Positions 23,590-36,760 of a stretch of DNA of 64,000 nt are shown piece by piece. The position numbers were made by a program, and so were the translations under genes. Below the pieces are notes generated by a model, which ran no database searches, was not told the origin of the DNA, and worked only from the letters and a program-made list of their open reading frames with translations. Each line of letters begins with the position of its first letter. Positions within the stretch are counted from its first letter, which is position 1. Source of the DNA: Ignelater luminosus (Eukaryota > Arthropoda > Insecta > Coleoptera > Elateridae); assembly GCA_011009095.1 (NCBI GenBank), contig VTPC01004508.1, forward strand, positions 8,851-72,850. The letters run 5' to 3'.

Positions 23590-24100
23590 GATTGCTATCC
23601 TGTCACAAGATTTTGCCAACTAATTAAATCAAAGACTTCAAACAATACTGTTAATATCGCTTTTAAACACCAAGGAATTATTAAGGTAGGTAAATTCCTT
23701 GGTCGCATTCTTCTCATAATCTTCATGTCTTTCTTGGTTTGAAGTAAATTCCAAAAATTAGGTTTTAAGTTTGATTTGTACTTATCTTTCCTCAAGCTTA
23801 ATAGTCTATGATAATGCTGTCCAATCTTTAAAAACGTTCGGTTTCTTGGACTGTTTGTAGAAAAACTAATGTTCAACAACAAACACTGTTGCAATCCTGG
23901 ACGTCGGCCGTTAAATACAGAAACTCCGGTTTAATGAGTCTAAACCATCACTGCTAGATTTTGATCTTTAATCCGTTGTTGCACTATTAAGGAAGGAGTT
24001 TCTAACAAAATTCAAATGCTTGCAGATTGTACACGATCCAGCTTTAGCCGACCGACGTCAAAACGAATATCGAGTTTGGTCTTCTAATTTCTCGGAAGAT
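23590..24100 (-). pseudogene. Possible second Tc1-like transposase fragment
   Basis: The minus-strand frame 23595-23894 (99 codons) and the stretch before it show a weaker Tc1-like order: ETPSLIVQQRIKDQNLAV, then FNGRRPGLQQCLLL, and KKDMKIMRRMRPRNLPTLII, similar to the KKPLLS and VWRRxGxR steps of the catalytic domain. The block adjoins the clearer Tc1 remnant and has the same orientation. It may be another copy or a displaced part of the same insertion. Confidence 0.38.
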
Positions 24101-26739
24101 GAGACACTTTTGTTCTATACAAGTTTTGAGATACCAAGTTGTAAGACGGTGCATAGTGGTGGGAAAAAGAATATCTTAAATTCTTAAAAATGCCAAAACT
24201 GAGACATTACTAGTTTACCTAGAGTCAACAATTTAGTTTTTGCACCCCTTGCATGGTACTACATAAGAGGCAAGTTTTCTGATTCAAAATCCAATTTGAA
24301 TTTTTGGAAAGCTAATTACACATTGAATTACTAATTTAGAATTTTTGGAATTACCAAAACACGGAGTAAAGTGAAGTCTATACATTAAATGAGGAATGGG
24401 TAATTTCTTAACCTTTTAATTAATTAACAACTTTTAACAAATGTTTCAAATCTTAATTCACTTTAGTTATGGTCACATCAAATTCAAAACTCAATGGATT
24501 AGAACAGTGAATTCCCCTAACTTTTGATATTATCAAGTTCCTTCAAGAGGATATCGATAAGCAAATAAGAAAAAGAAATAATTTTTATGCATAAATGCAG
24601 CCTTCAAGAATATTTTCAGTGTGACCGTTACTACTGAATTCAAACGGTCTTTAAAGCGAGACCTACGCATCCGCCTTTTTTTAAATTATGTTTCTCAGCT
24701 TTAATGACCTTATCAGTATGGTGACCGTAAAAAAACATTAAAAATAATTTAGCACGTATTATTTCAAGGTTATCGATCACTTTAATTGTTTCATAACAGA
24801 ACAAAAATAGCAATCGCATTTTACCAACACTACTATTATAGTACATAATGAGTAATGGTATATATCTTCAATTCTTTTTTGTTATTTAAACATTCTTTTA
24901 GTTTCCATAATTTGAGTTATTTAACAATGGTTTATATAATTTATTCCTGTTTCGTAAAACTTTCTTGTTACACCCTGTATACTAGAGTGTAAAAAATTTG
25001 GTTGACTACGCTTTTGCGAAATATTCGTTCACGATAATTTTTAGATTCATCCCCATACGTTTTACCAGTTCTCAAGATATCTGGAAATTTTTGCTGAGAG
25101 TTGACAATCCGTATTTACATGCTACTAATTTCATGTACATAGAGTAAATAATAAATTTCTAGACATTTTGTGTGGAAATAATACACCAGATGATATTAAA
25201 AACAAATAAATGTTTTCCCACACTGATCTCAGTTTTAGAAAAAGGTGAAGGATCAGTAAAATAATCACAAAAATAAAACTAACATTTGATACCCCTTAAA
25301 ATAGTACTACTATGGTATCAAAGATTAACCTTTGAAAATAATTAAATCAACATTTTCTGCATCATACCCACACATTTAGAAGTTATCAGTTCTCGAACTA
25401 ACTTTTCCAACAAATAAAACAAAGAGAATCTTCCTACAAATAGCTTTGCAAAGAGAAATACGACCTGGTTAAGTGAGTTACAGGGAAAAATAAATAAATT
25501 TGAACGTAGAAGACATTTTAAACACACACTAAGTATCCGATTCTAGCATTTAAATACGTTTTAAACACGAACCACTATGGTTTACGACATTAGCTTTCCT
25601 TCTTCATATCTTTTGGTATCGAGAAAATAAACAAAGATAGCAAACTTATAAAAAAGGCAACCCATTAAGGGTAGATGGTAATTTTTCTTTTAAAAGTTCC
25701 CCTTACTTACACGATCATTCCACCACACGTGCTTCTAGTTAGCGTTACTCAAATTGTTAACTAATCCTTTTTTTATTTTTAGATATAAAACATCAAAGAA
25801 ATTAATGGTTTTTGAATGTTTTTGTGTTTCAAAGAGTTTTTATACCTTTCAAGCTTTTAGAGTGTTTTTATTACTAGGATTAAACTATTTTTTGATCTAA
25901 ACAGTTTTGTTTTCTTGACGAAAAGAGACAAAAAAATAAAAGTCATAAAATTGCATTAGCAAAAGCTTTTATCATTTCATTACCATCAATTACGATTGCA
26001 ATTACTGAAGTCACAAAACATTTATTTCTGTTAAGTGTTTATTATTTTAAATTAAATATAAATTATTATTTTTACAAAGGATTGAGTGATGTTATTCATT
26101 TGATAATAATAATAAGAGTAGCATTTATTGAATGGAAAAATAACTTCCTACAGTTATTCCCAGAATAGAACAAATAGCCGCGTTTTAGAATTGAAGCTAT
26201 GTGATTTCATAAATCACCAATAATAATCTAACGAGAATTATTATAAACAAACATTCTCAAGAAAATATGATAAAAGGGCAATTAAGAATACAAAGTTATC
26301 ATTTATATAGAGATTAAATAGTATGTAATTAGAATTTCGTAATGTTATACTTATAAATAACTGGATGCACTTTTTAGAGAATTATGCATATACGGGGTGT
26401 AACGTGTATCTAAACTCTTAAAATAATTTAGTGTCAGTTCATTAATTCCTTATGGCGACGTCTTAAAGATTTCCTGTAATCATTTCATAACCGCTCGAGC
26501 AAATTGATTCAAATTTTGCAAATAACATCTATTAACTCCGAAATTCAGATTAGGAGCGTTAATTTTATTAAGATTTATTTGGGACACTTCTCGATGTTTT
26601 TTGCTTTTGCTTAATTGTTATTTTGAAATAACATTTGAAACTAAATTGTTTCTGCTCTTCCAGTCTTTTATTCAAGCTAACTTTTCAGTTAGATCAGAAT
26701 CGTTATAGTTATAGATTACATTTTGGTAATCTCGAAATA
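24101..26739. other. AT-rich spacer, no gene seen
   Basis: No recognised coding sequence. Near 24970 TTACACCCTGTATA looks like the outer end of a mariner-type repeat, but its partner end was not found. Short minus frames at 24640-24846 and 25342-25527 have no domain. Confidence 0.5.
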
Positions 26740-27650
26740 TAAGACTGAAGACGAACAAAAATATAAAGACATTCACAGAAAGATCAGAATGAAAATGAAA
26801 AAAGCAAAAGAAAATTGGTTTAACGAAAAACGCACCGAAATAGAAAAATTAAGTCAAAGATATCTGTGGAATTAATAAGACATCAGCGGTAAGTAGACTA
26901 GTGAATAAAAACAGGAACATGATTGTAGATTCACATGGCAAATTGGGCAGATGGAGAGAATATATGGAAGAAGAACTATTTGCAGAAGAAAGATCCGAAG
27001 ATCATAATATAAATTATAATACCTATAGAAAGCGGACCAATGATATTGGGAAGAAATGCTACCGGAAAGTAAAAAAAAAAGCAGTTGGTTCAAATGAGAT
27101 ACCAGTTGAAATTTTGAAAATCTTGCCAGAGAACATAATTAAGAAGTTAACAGATATTTCAGACTTGCTAATAGTTCAGATGAACTACAAGAAATAGTAA
27201 ATAATGTCAGCACAGTGAGTGAAAATTACGTATTAAAAATGAACTTAAAGAAAACAAAATATACGATTATTAGTAAATCAACCATTGGCGATGCGGAACT
27301 AAGGATAACAGATTCGATATTGGAGAGAGTATCAAAATATACGTACTTGGGTTGTTTATTGAACGAAAACTGGGATCGTTCTCTAGAAGCAAAATGCAGA
27401 ATTGAAAAGGCAAAAACTGCTTTTCTCAAATTAAAAGCAGTAATATACCTATATAGCCACAACCTGAGTCTAAACCTAGAAAAGCGCATAATTTTGTGTT
27501 ACATTTTCTCAGTGCTATTATATGAAGTCAGAGCTAGAGTAACCAACGAGAAGAAGAAGAATCTCATTTCAGCTCTAATTTACATAACCAGTGCAATGGT
27601 GTCTATTTGGCATTATCATAACATATGCAGACGTGAAATCTATTAGTCAC
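26740..27650 (+). pseudogene. RTE-like LINE remnant lacking the polymerase core
   Basis: Reads in order as the pre-RT and post-RT parts of an RTE-like protein. About 26760-26860 gives KYKDIHRKIRMKMKKAKENW. The frame at 26901-27197 has GKLGRWREYMEEELF and, after a shift, NEIPVEILKILPENIIKKL, the linker just before the fingers. The sequence then passes within about 30 bases to SSDELQEIVNNVSTVSENY and the frame 27215-27646, with NLKKTKY, RVSKYTYLGCLLNENWD and LEAKCRIEKAKTAFLKL, which lie after the active site. All of motifs A to C, including the catalytic YADD, are missing, so an internal deletion joined the two ends. One frameshift lies near 27045. Confidence 0.75.
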
Positions 27651-27908
27651 TGCTAATTGCTATCTAGAGTATTTTGCAGGAGGCCACCAAAACATTTGAT
27701 AATCACACTTGTAAATATCAGTGTCATCTTTGCTGAGATCAACAAAGCTAACCTCACTAAACACCTAGATCCTAAAGTATAATAAACCATAAACAATGAG
27801 TGAATGGATGAAGCATGATATGCCCGCTTCAAGATGTTACTTGCTTTTCTTAGTTTTTTTCATAATGCACAGATAGAGGATTACAGATCCCTAAATACTC
27901 TTTAATTA

Positions 27909-28122
27909 TACAGGGTGTTTGGTTCATCGCCGTATATCCGAAAAGGAGTGGTAGAAGACATGATTTGGAACTTATCTAACGTAATATGCTATTATACAAA
28001 GTGTCACGGTTTTCGAGATATTGTCATTTTTCATAATTTCACCCAATTGAAGGTTTTTCCCCATTTAGATGTGAACACCGCACTATTGGAAACTTTTAAT
28101 TTGGTGAACCAAACACCTTGTA
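27909..28122. mobile_element. Mariner-type MITE with TA target duplication
   Basis: A 214-bp element with inverted ends: TACAGGGTGTTTGGTTCATC on the left and, on the other strand at the right, TACAAGGTGTTTGGTTCACC (18 of 20 bases). It is flanked by TA on both sides (27907-27908 and 28123-28124). The size, TA duplication and lack of a transposase indicate a non-autonomous Tc1/mariner relative. A 71-codon frame across it is incidental. It lies 260 bp after the RTE-like remnant. Confidence 0.75.
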
Positions 28123-29351
28123 TATCCTAGAAGTAAATATACTTTAGGTGCAACAATCTTTTTGTCATTTGTAAGAGTTAGCGCTGTGTTTTTAATGGCA
28201 AATTGATGCTAAATAGGCAAAACTAACAGAAGACAGCGTTATATAAAATATTGCTAGCATTTTTTAAACTTCTGCAGAATGTATGGAGAATTATTAAATA
28301 GACAATCTGCCTAATGGGATACCAAGTGCCATCCAGTTGTATTAGGTTGCCTAATGTGTGTATCCCAGTGCTCTTGGAAACAATACGAATATTGTAAGAG
28401 TAAAACTGCGACCAAAACATAAAAAAGACTTCGCTAGAAGAAAATTGAAAGCATTTTTAGGAAGCTGCAAATACCACAAAAACATCAAGTATTGGACCCA
28501 GTACCGTTGAAACGGGGCAGTTCAAGAGTACCCTAAACCTCTAGCGAGTCTGCTAGGAGAGTACATACTAGAAAACGTCACTTTCCAAGAAAGTATAACA
28601 AGGACAGAATGAACTTTCTTGCAAGTTGTTGTATCAAACGAGGGATTCATGGATGACACATTTACAAATAAGCAAAGAGGGCTGATTAAAAGCCACTTCC
28701 TCAGAAAAATCGACAAGCTGCGGGTAGGAAATCTTGCGCAAAGTTTTTCCAAGGTTAAAAGAAGATTCTGTAGTAATCTCCTATGGTAACCCCGCCACGT
28801 GTCAATAGTTCATGTCTAACATTTATACTTTATGGGAAAGGTGAACTAGAAGCTTAAGATGCAAACAACTTACGATTATATTACGATTTGGGCTTCCAGG
28901 GCTAGAGAAAAGACCCCAGAAGATATTTCATACATATTATTCCGACTGCTGAAAATATTTTGTTTTCTTTTAGACTTTTTGGAAGGGAAGGGACAGGAGG
29001 TATTGTCAATACATTTTCAATAACCTTTGCATTGGATAGACTATACTAGGGTTCACTATCAAACGAAGTAATAAAAGTGCGTGATCAGTGCATGATGCAT
29101 TTCTACTGGCTGCAGCAAGACATTGTTAAGCCGGTTTCACTGTGCTCAACATTCATCGGTCTTCGCTCACTACGTTTTTTCTTTCTTTAACGTGATCACT
29201 CCGTCTTTTGGTGAACTCTAGTATAGTTCTGTATGTCTTCCAACGTCTTGAGGAAGTCATAAAACAATATCTATTCAGATGTGGTCTCAGAGTGAAGTTT
29301 GAGCAGGAAAGATCATATCCTCAAATGTCTAGATTTTTGGATCTGTGCTTG

Positions 29352-29405
29352 CCCTTTAGGCTATTTGAACTGTTTAGACTTTTCGAACTTTCTAGACTTT
29401 TCGGT
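29352..29405 (+). repeat. 18-bp tandem repeat, three units
   Basis: Three consecutive 18-bp units: CCCTTTAGGCTATTTGAA, CTGTTTAGACTTTTCGAA, CTTTCTAGACTTTTCGGT. They are diverged from one another. In one plus frame they read as repeated F-R-L-F-E-L, but the 70-codon frame has no other sign of being a gene. Confidence 0.7.
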
Positions 29406-31129
29406 TTGACTTTTATGTAACCTAAGTTATTCGAACCAATAAGATTTTTCTTACTAAACAAAGTCTTTAAGTCTTCTAGGTCGAAGGGTTTTTAATAATG
29501 TTTGTGGTTAATGTAAAGTGGAAGAGCGCAAAGATCTGAAAGTTACCTTTTAGGCACACTAATTCCTGAGATCGGCCCTAATTCTGAAGCGTAAACCTCA
29601 AATTATAATTATTGTGGCAGTAACTAGATGGTTCCATAGCTAAACATCGTTTTAGAACAAAATCACAGAGCGTTTAACATAAAACGGAAAGATCAAAATC
29701 TGGTCAATGGTACCTAACTGTTCTCTTCACCATTGAAATTGAGAATCTTAATAATAGCCATAATGTATTTCGTATTTTACTAGCCTCCTTAAGGAAATGC
29801 TAACGTTGCTAGTTGTTGTTGTTTGTCGAATAATAGCATTAAGTTAATGGGAGCTTTTAAAAGGATAGTGTTGTCTTCATTTAGCAAACTTTGTTTGCCT
29901 ATGGAATTAACGGAAAGAAGAGTGGGATGCTGAATTGACACTTACTATGATGAGGAATGCAGGTTTGTCTCGGAGTTTTAGGTAAGAAAGGTAGCACAAC
30001 TGGTTATTGGTTTTGTAAAGCACATTTACCGCCTCTTATTAGTGTTATTGTTCCGTATCAACCCCGCATGTTACTGAGTATTTAGGTATCTACTATTGCT
30101 AACTTACAATATAGCTTGAAAAATCTTTTATTATTACTTCTAAAATTTTTGCTTGGCATTAATAAGGTATGAAAACACAAAAACAGCCTCTGAAATCAAA
30201 CAGTGCCAACAAAAGTTTTTCAGTGACGTTGCTACTGTGTAAACGCCCTGTATTTCCAAAGATGTTGCTTCTAAAATATGAGAGACTTATTTATATTCAA
30301 GAATATTCCGAGACAATTGCATTTAAATTTAAATAATAATAATATCTTTAACCCAACAATAAGATTTAAAAACTGAAAGGAAGAAATATTTATCATTCTA
30401 ATGTTCAAATCATGAATTATAAAAAAAATAGTAAGTTAGCAGATGCTACAGGAAATACTAGTATAGAACCACCTGGGTCAAACGTCTTCTTGCATAAGCT
30501 TTACCTCATTTTAAAAGGTACCACTTCTTCGATAAACCGGCACGTTGCATTTAAGCCTTTTATTAGTTATTTAGCTCGCAGCATTACTATTTACCATAAA
30601 CAAATAAGTCTCAGGTATTTAAAATTTAAATACATTCACGTTCTGGAACTGGAATCCTCGCGAATGTAGGTAAATAATCCATTAATTTGCATGTTATTAG
30701 TATGCGTGTTGACAAAATTAATGACAGAAGCATTAAAAATACTTGACAAAATTAGCTTTAAGCTTATCATGGGATTGCACTTGACTTTTAAATTTTTTTT
30801 CTTAATTGTAAAATTAATAAGGTTAACAATGGAGTCGCATGTTTTGCAGTATTTATGTTTATTTTTGCAACAGGGAACTATATTATAAAATATGAATCAT
30901 ACTGGCTGGCACAATAGTTTGTCCTTCCAAAATAAGAATAGTATTTCTATAATATTACATTTTTACACTGAAAAGCTTTTAATATTTATAGATAAGATGT
31001 TTTGCAGAAAAGCAAATAAATAAATCATATATTATTGTTCTTCTTTTACAGGTAACAAATCTCCATCATTATGCAAAACACTAGTTATTTATGACACACT
31101 TAATATAATGCTGAATGTTATTTTATAGC

Positions 31130-31431
31130 TACGTAATATAATCAAACCCGCTAGGCTTTTGTTTCAACCATAGAACAGCTCTTTTCAGTCTTTTGAGCTG
31201 TAAGGCAACTTCAGGAATAAAAAATAAACGTAATGGAGCTCAGAAGATAGAAGAATGCAGGTTTGTAACTCCGCCAGCTAAAAATGCAAATGCATCGTCT
31301 GCAGCAGAATGTCGTGATGGGTTAAAGTTGAAACCAAGTTGCTGGAACAACAGAGGATGGATACTTTTATGATTTAGTACTGAAATTATTTTTGACTTTA
31401 AAAATTTGTATAATAATTTTGAGTCACGCAT
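31130..31431 (-). other. Unassigned coding-like patch
   Basis: On the minus strand a 63-codon frame (31240-31431) contains FNPSRHSAADDAFAFLAGGV, and after a single stop the same frame continues with LRLFFIPEVALQLKRLKRAV and WLKQKPSGFDY. The balanced composition differs from the AT-rich surroundings, and the frame stays readable across the stop. It may be a fragment of a mobile-element or host protein. I do not recognise the family. Confidence 0.3.
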
Positions 31432-32780
31432 CTTCGGGTTAAGACATAATGTTCTTTAAGGATTATTTATATTTACCTTTAGAATGTTAACTTTTAAATG
31501 CTCATTGAATTCTAAGAAAAGCAAATTGAAGGTTGTTAAAAGAAGATTAGTTCTACACCTCTAAGAAATTTTTAAATCTTCTTTTTCAAGAAAAGAAAGT
31601 TAAGTAAATAGCAGTTATCATCGCTTCTAATCTCAAACCTTAAATTACAAAATTATGTAACTTGTACACAGAGCGCACGAGGATTTATCAGAATATTTAT
31701 GTAACAATATTAAAACAGCTATAGAGATACAAAATTAACTAATTAAATGAAAAGAACACTACCTTACTTTCTGTTCCTATAACTTATTTTTTTTTGTAAT
31801 TACTTTAAGCTCCTTCTAACTTTTACAACAAACGAAACCTTTAATACACAAAAACTGTCTTTAAGTTCAACTGTCAACAAACTAAACGAAGCTCTTACAG
31901 TGCTTTGACAAAAACTAATTACCTGGAAAATGACTCTTATTCATTATTTTCGTTTTGAAAGGAACGTCACTTAAAATGCTTTAAGTTGTGATGCTTATGT
32001 GACAGGTAATAAATAAGTTGTTTGGTTAAAACCTTTACAAAATATTTACCTTTTCTGTAGAAATACACATTGTTTATCTAAATCTGAAGACCTTAAAATT
32101 CTGCACCAACACCTTTTTAGAATTACAATTTTTTTATAATTGGATTTTTTTAGCTTAGATTTACAAACTTCTAAAGTTTCACAATTAAATTACATTAATG
32201 ACGATGGTCGGTTGGGTATATCAAGTATGTACAGTTCATCTCTCTGTCTGTCGGTCAAATTTTTATTAATTTTGAGTAATCCTGGTAAATATAAAACGTA
32301 ATTTAAAGAAGAAATTATTAGCAAAGAAGAAACGAATACTGGTAAATGTTAAAGATTCACAAATAACATTTTAACATAAAAGAAGATATAATTGGTTTGA
32401 AAACATTAAATTTGAATGTTGGAAAAGTGATTTACGAAATTGAAAATCATATTGGGAAGCAAACCGTGAACAATTTATAAATAATAATTGGACTTTTTAA
32501 TGATTTTGAAAGAAAACTAAATTCAAGTATCCTTCTATAAGAAACTTTTGAATATTTTTTTTATATTTTTCTTTTTGTCTACCTTATATTATTTTTTATA
32601 AATTATTTTGTATATTTTTTGTACTTTTTGTATTTTTTGTTGAATAAAGTGGTTAACCAGTAGTGATACTTAAAACTGAAAATCAAAAATGAACAATAGC
32701 GAAACGAATCTTATAGTCAAATTGGAACAAATTTCACTCAAGTATTTCTTGAAAGCGACAGCCAAAATACTACATCGAAC

Positions 32781-33700
32781 ATGCAGCTAGAAAAATTAAA
32801 TGTAGAAGATGACTTATGTAACAGTATAAGAAGTCTTTATGAAAAGATTTTATTAAATATACCATCTAAAAGTACAAAATCAATACCAATTAAAAAGAGA
32901 ACTGAATGTAGAAAATATACAGAATTAATAAAAGATCTAAGTATGCAAATGATAGGTATAATAAAACATGTAAAAGAAGATTTAAAAACGAAAGAAGTTG
33001 AAATTACTCAATTAAAAGAATCAAATAAGAATTTGAACCCTAAAGACAATACAACAACCAATATTATTAATCATAATATGAATTACGCAGAAGCAATTAA
33101 AGGTCAATATCAAAAACCAACCAACTTTGACATTAAGATCTTAAAATTAAACCCAAAAGAAGAGAAAAACATCAAAGACATGCTCAAAACGGAAATTAGC
33201 CCAAAACATTGCAATATGAACATAATTAACATGAAACCGATTAAAACAGGAGATGTTATAATAGAATGTGGAAACAAAAAAGATTTGGATAAATTAAAAT
33301 TAGCAATAACTACCACAAATTCATTCAAATGTCAAGAAATAAAGAAGAGAAATCCTAGGCTACTCTGATCAAGAATTGATATTGATATAAAGAAAAATAA
33401 ATTATTAGATGTAATAACTGAAAACAATAAATGGCTAATAGAAAAATGTGGAGGTGAAGAATATTTTAGGAATAATTTTACAGAAAAATTCAGATTTGGA
33501 AAGAATGAGAAACCAAACACTATTGTGGTAAATGTGGTTCTACAGAACACAAATTCAAAGAATGTAAAAGTATCACTTCTAAATGTATAGTGTGTATACG
33601 AAGAAACTCAAAATTAAAAGGTAATAACAAACTACAAATAGATTATGATGTTAGAAGTAATAACTGTCCCTCAAAACAAAATATAAAAAAAATAATGTTA
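32781..33700 (+). pseudogene. LINE ORF1 (gag-like, zinc knuckle), broken
   Basis: Nucleic-acid-binding protein that coats the element's RNA. The first frame (32781-33368) has a lysine-rich coiled region (KHVKEDLKTKEVEITQLKES) and an RRM-like middle with IKILKLNPKEEKN and MKPIKTGDVIIECGNKKDL. A TGA at 33366-33368 interrupts, but the same frame stays readable as IDIDIKKNKLLDVITENNKW. A later frameshift moves to a frame with a CX2CX4HX4C knuckle at 33524-33565 and a partial second one (KCIVC). ORF2 follows within a few bases. Confidence 0.75.
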
Positions 33701-33707
33701 AAGAATA

Positions 33708-36700
33708 TTGACTATGGGGAATACTAAAAACATTTTAAAATTTGTACAAATAAATTTAGGTAAAGGCAAAGGTTCTAGAAATAACTTATTGAATCTAATT
33801 AACAATAATGAATTAGACATAATATTAATACAAGAACCTCATGTTTACAGAAACAAGATTGTAGGATTCAACAAACATTTCAAAATTCTCCATATAAATT
33901 CCGATAATATTAAAAATTGTATTATTGTAAAAGAGAATAACAACATTCAAACTTGTTTAATTCAAAATTTAAGTTGTAACTTAATAACCGTAATTGAACT
34001 AATATCAACAACCCACAATATTTTTATAATTTCGGTATACCTTCCTCGGATAACGAGTACAAATTACGAAGAAGACGAATTAATAGAAAAATTAAGTCGT
34101 GTATTGGAAGATTTGAGAAATATCAAAAAAGCTAAGTTCTTTATAGTAGGGGGAGATTTTAATGCCAAATCAACAGCATGGGGCGGGAACGACCATAATA
34201 AAAGAGGTACCGACATTCTAAATTTATTTAATATTTATAACATTATAATTATGAACGATGGCAGTGGTCCAACTTTTGAAGGACCGATAGGAAGCAGTTA
34301 CATTGACATTACGGGAATTAGTCATGAACTTTATTGTAAAATGTATAATTGGGAAGTTTCCGACGAAATTACATTAAGCGATCACAAACTAATACAATGG
34401 AAAATAGATTTAAACGTTGATAAATTAAATAGCAATAAAACATATAATAATTCAGAAATTAGATTTTGTACTAAAAAAGCAAACTGGTCAAAATTCACAA
34501 TAAATTTCATAGATTCAATCAATCTAAACAAAGTTCTTTTTTATAATAGTGAAACAAACGCGGAAACCAAAGCTATCAAACTAAACGAAATTGGGGAACA
34601 GCCTGCAAAGTAGTAAGAGGAAAACGTAATTATAATAACAATTTTCTTACAACAATTAAAAATGAAGTAGGAACATATACAAATAACATTAAAGATACTG
34701 TCAATATCTTATTAAAAGAGTTTTTTCCTTCAGACAATCTAGAATCAGAAACAACAATACAAAAGTCAATAAGAAAAGCTACTAAAGACGCAATAGGAAA
34801 AAATGAAAATGAACCCGAAATCTCTTATTCTGAAATTTATAGAATAATTAAAAACTTTAATCCCAATAAATCTCCAGGTATTGACGGCATCACTTCTGAC
34901 ATACTTTTACAAGCATTTAAAATTAACAGTGAAATATTCTTAAAAACTTATAACGATTGCTATAATCAAGGAATTTTTCCTAATTTATGGAAAATTCAAA
35001 ACGTAAAATTCATACCTAAATCTGGCAAAACAGATACGTCAAACATAAGTAGATTTAGACCTATTAATTAGTCTACTATCAACATTAGGAAGAGTCTTAG
35101 ACAAAAACACAACGTTTATTTTATATACAAACAAGGAGGTTTTAACAAAAGACAATTTGGATTTCAAGAGGGCAAAAACTGTATACAAGCAATAGCAAAA
35201 GTTGTTAACACAATAAAAGAATGTAAAAATAATAAAATGTATTGCGCCATTATAGCATTAGATATTAAAGGGGCTTTCAATAATGCCTGGTGGCCAAGAA
35301 TAATTTGGGAACTTGAAAGAAGGGAATGTCCAACAAAATTAATAACAATTATCAAACATTATTTCACAAACAGATATGCTTCGGTATACTTACCAAATGA
35401 AGTAATATCAATTAAAATCGAAAAAGGTTGCCCACAAGGATCCTGTTCAGCACCAATATTTTGGAATATTATATACGAAAGTATATATAGGGTTAAGCTT
35501 CCAGAAGATTTAGAAATCATAAGTTTTGCCGACGATACATTGTTAATAATTAAATCTAAACAATTTAAAAATCACAAAGAAAAAGGAAGCATCGCACTTA
35601 ATAAAATTTTAGATTGGGCTAACGAAGAAAAATTAAATTTTAATATAACTAAAACGGAAGCTTTGTTCATTGGAAAACATTCAAATCAACAAAAACCAAT
35701 ATTTCGAATGGGAGATCAAAAAATTCGTTGTAAAGACATGCTTAAATATTTGGGAATTATTATCGATACTAAATTAAGTTGGAAAGATCACATCAAATAT
35801 GTCAGTAACAAATGTAAAGAAATTTCAAATAAATTAATAGCAGCAGCAAGATTGACTTGGGGTCTTAAAGGAAAAAATTTAAAACTACTATATGAAAGTA
35901 TCATACAATCTAGTATTGCTTACGGTGCAGAAATTTGGGCAAACAATCTAAAAGTTAAAGATGTAAATTCTCTTCTCAGTACGCAAAGAATATTAACAAT
36001 AAAATCGGCTAATGCCTACAAAACTGTTTCAACCGAAGCCACATTAATATTAAGCCAAGTATTACCAATAGATTTATATTTGAAAAGCAAAACGAATATT
36101 TTTAAGATTATCAATAATAAAGCAGAAATTAACTTACCAAGACAAACCGATATAATCAATAAACAAATAGAAGAAACATGTCTGACAGTAGACATACATC
36201 CATCATTATTAGGGAATTTTAAATTTCAAATTTTAAAAGAAAGTGAACTAAACTCAATCGAAGGCATCCAAATTTTTACTGATGGATCTCGTTTAGACAA
36301 TGGAAACGCAGGGGTATCATTTGTAATTTACATAAATAACGAAGAATTTCTATACGAACAATTTAAATTAAATAACTGGTGTTCCATATTTCAATGTGAA
36401 ATGTTTGGCATTAAAAAAGCTTTAGAATATATTAAAGAAAACAACATTAAAAATTTAACGTGGAATATAATAACCGATAGCAAATCTGTTCTATTAGCAC
36501 TAGAAAACATGAAAAAACCAACAACATTACAAAAAGAAGTTTGGAGATTGTTTACAGAGTTAACTAAACAAATTATTTTAAAATTTTACTGGGTTAAAGC
36601 ACACGAGGGTATAATTGGAAATGAAAGAGCTGGCAAGGTAGCAAAAGAAGCTGCTAATAATAATACAATAATCAACGATTTTGATCAACTACAGAACTGT

Positions 36701-36760
36701 AACCGGGGTGCTTACCCGGTCAGTTTAAAGTCACCCTGGTCGACGAGTACGGTTGAATGA
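33708..36760 (+). pseudogene. LINE ORF2: endonuclease, reverse transcriptase, RNase H; frameshifted
   Basis: Endonuclease frame 33708-34613: LKFVQINLGKGKG, LIQEPHVY, GGDFNAKSTAWGG, SSYIDITG and the terminal SDHKLIQW. Near 34600 the frame shifts and the linker appears shortened: the sequence passes soon to CKVVRGKRN and the pre-RT motif NPNKSPGIDGITSDIL (about 34858). Two more shifts at about 35066 and 35100-35150 break the FRPI..LLSTLGRVLDK region. The last frame, 35237-36760, has motif A ALDIKGAFNNAWWP, GCPQGSCSAP, catalytic FADD (35525-35536) and TKTEALFIGK. Its RNase H has FTDGS, CEMFG and TDSKS, but the final Asp (GNExAD) is Gly in GNERAGKVAK near 36632. Catalytic Asp residues of the reverse transcriptase are kept. 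Confidence 0.85.

Larger units (their letters stand above)
28125..32689. other. Gene-poor spacer with unassigned coding-like debris
   Basis: No supported gene. The stretch 28430-28760 is richer in G+C and gives broken frames without a known domain. An 18-bp tandem repeat is at 29352-29405 and a coding-like minus-strand patch at 31130-31431; both are listed separately. At 32560-32650 a T-rich run (TTTTTTGTA repeats) precedes the LINE and could be the tail of an earlier insertion. Confidence 0.45.

Noticed and set aside
24960-25000. Mariner-like end TTACACCCTGTATA
   Set aside because: A second inverted end and a TA-TA boundary could not be found, so no element was called.
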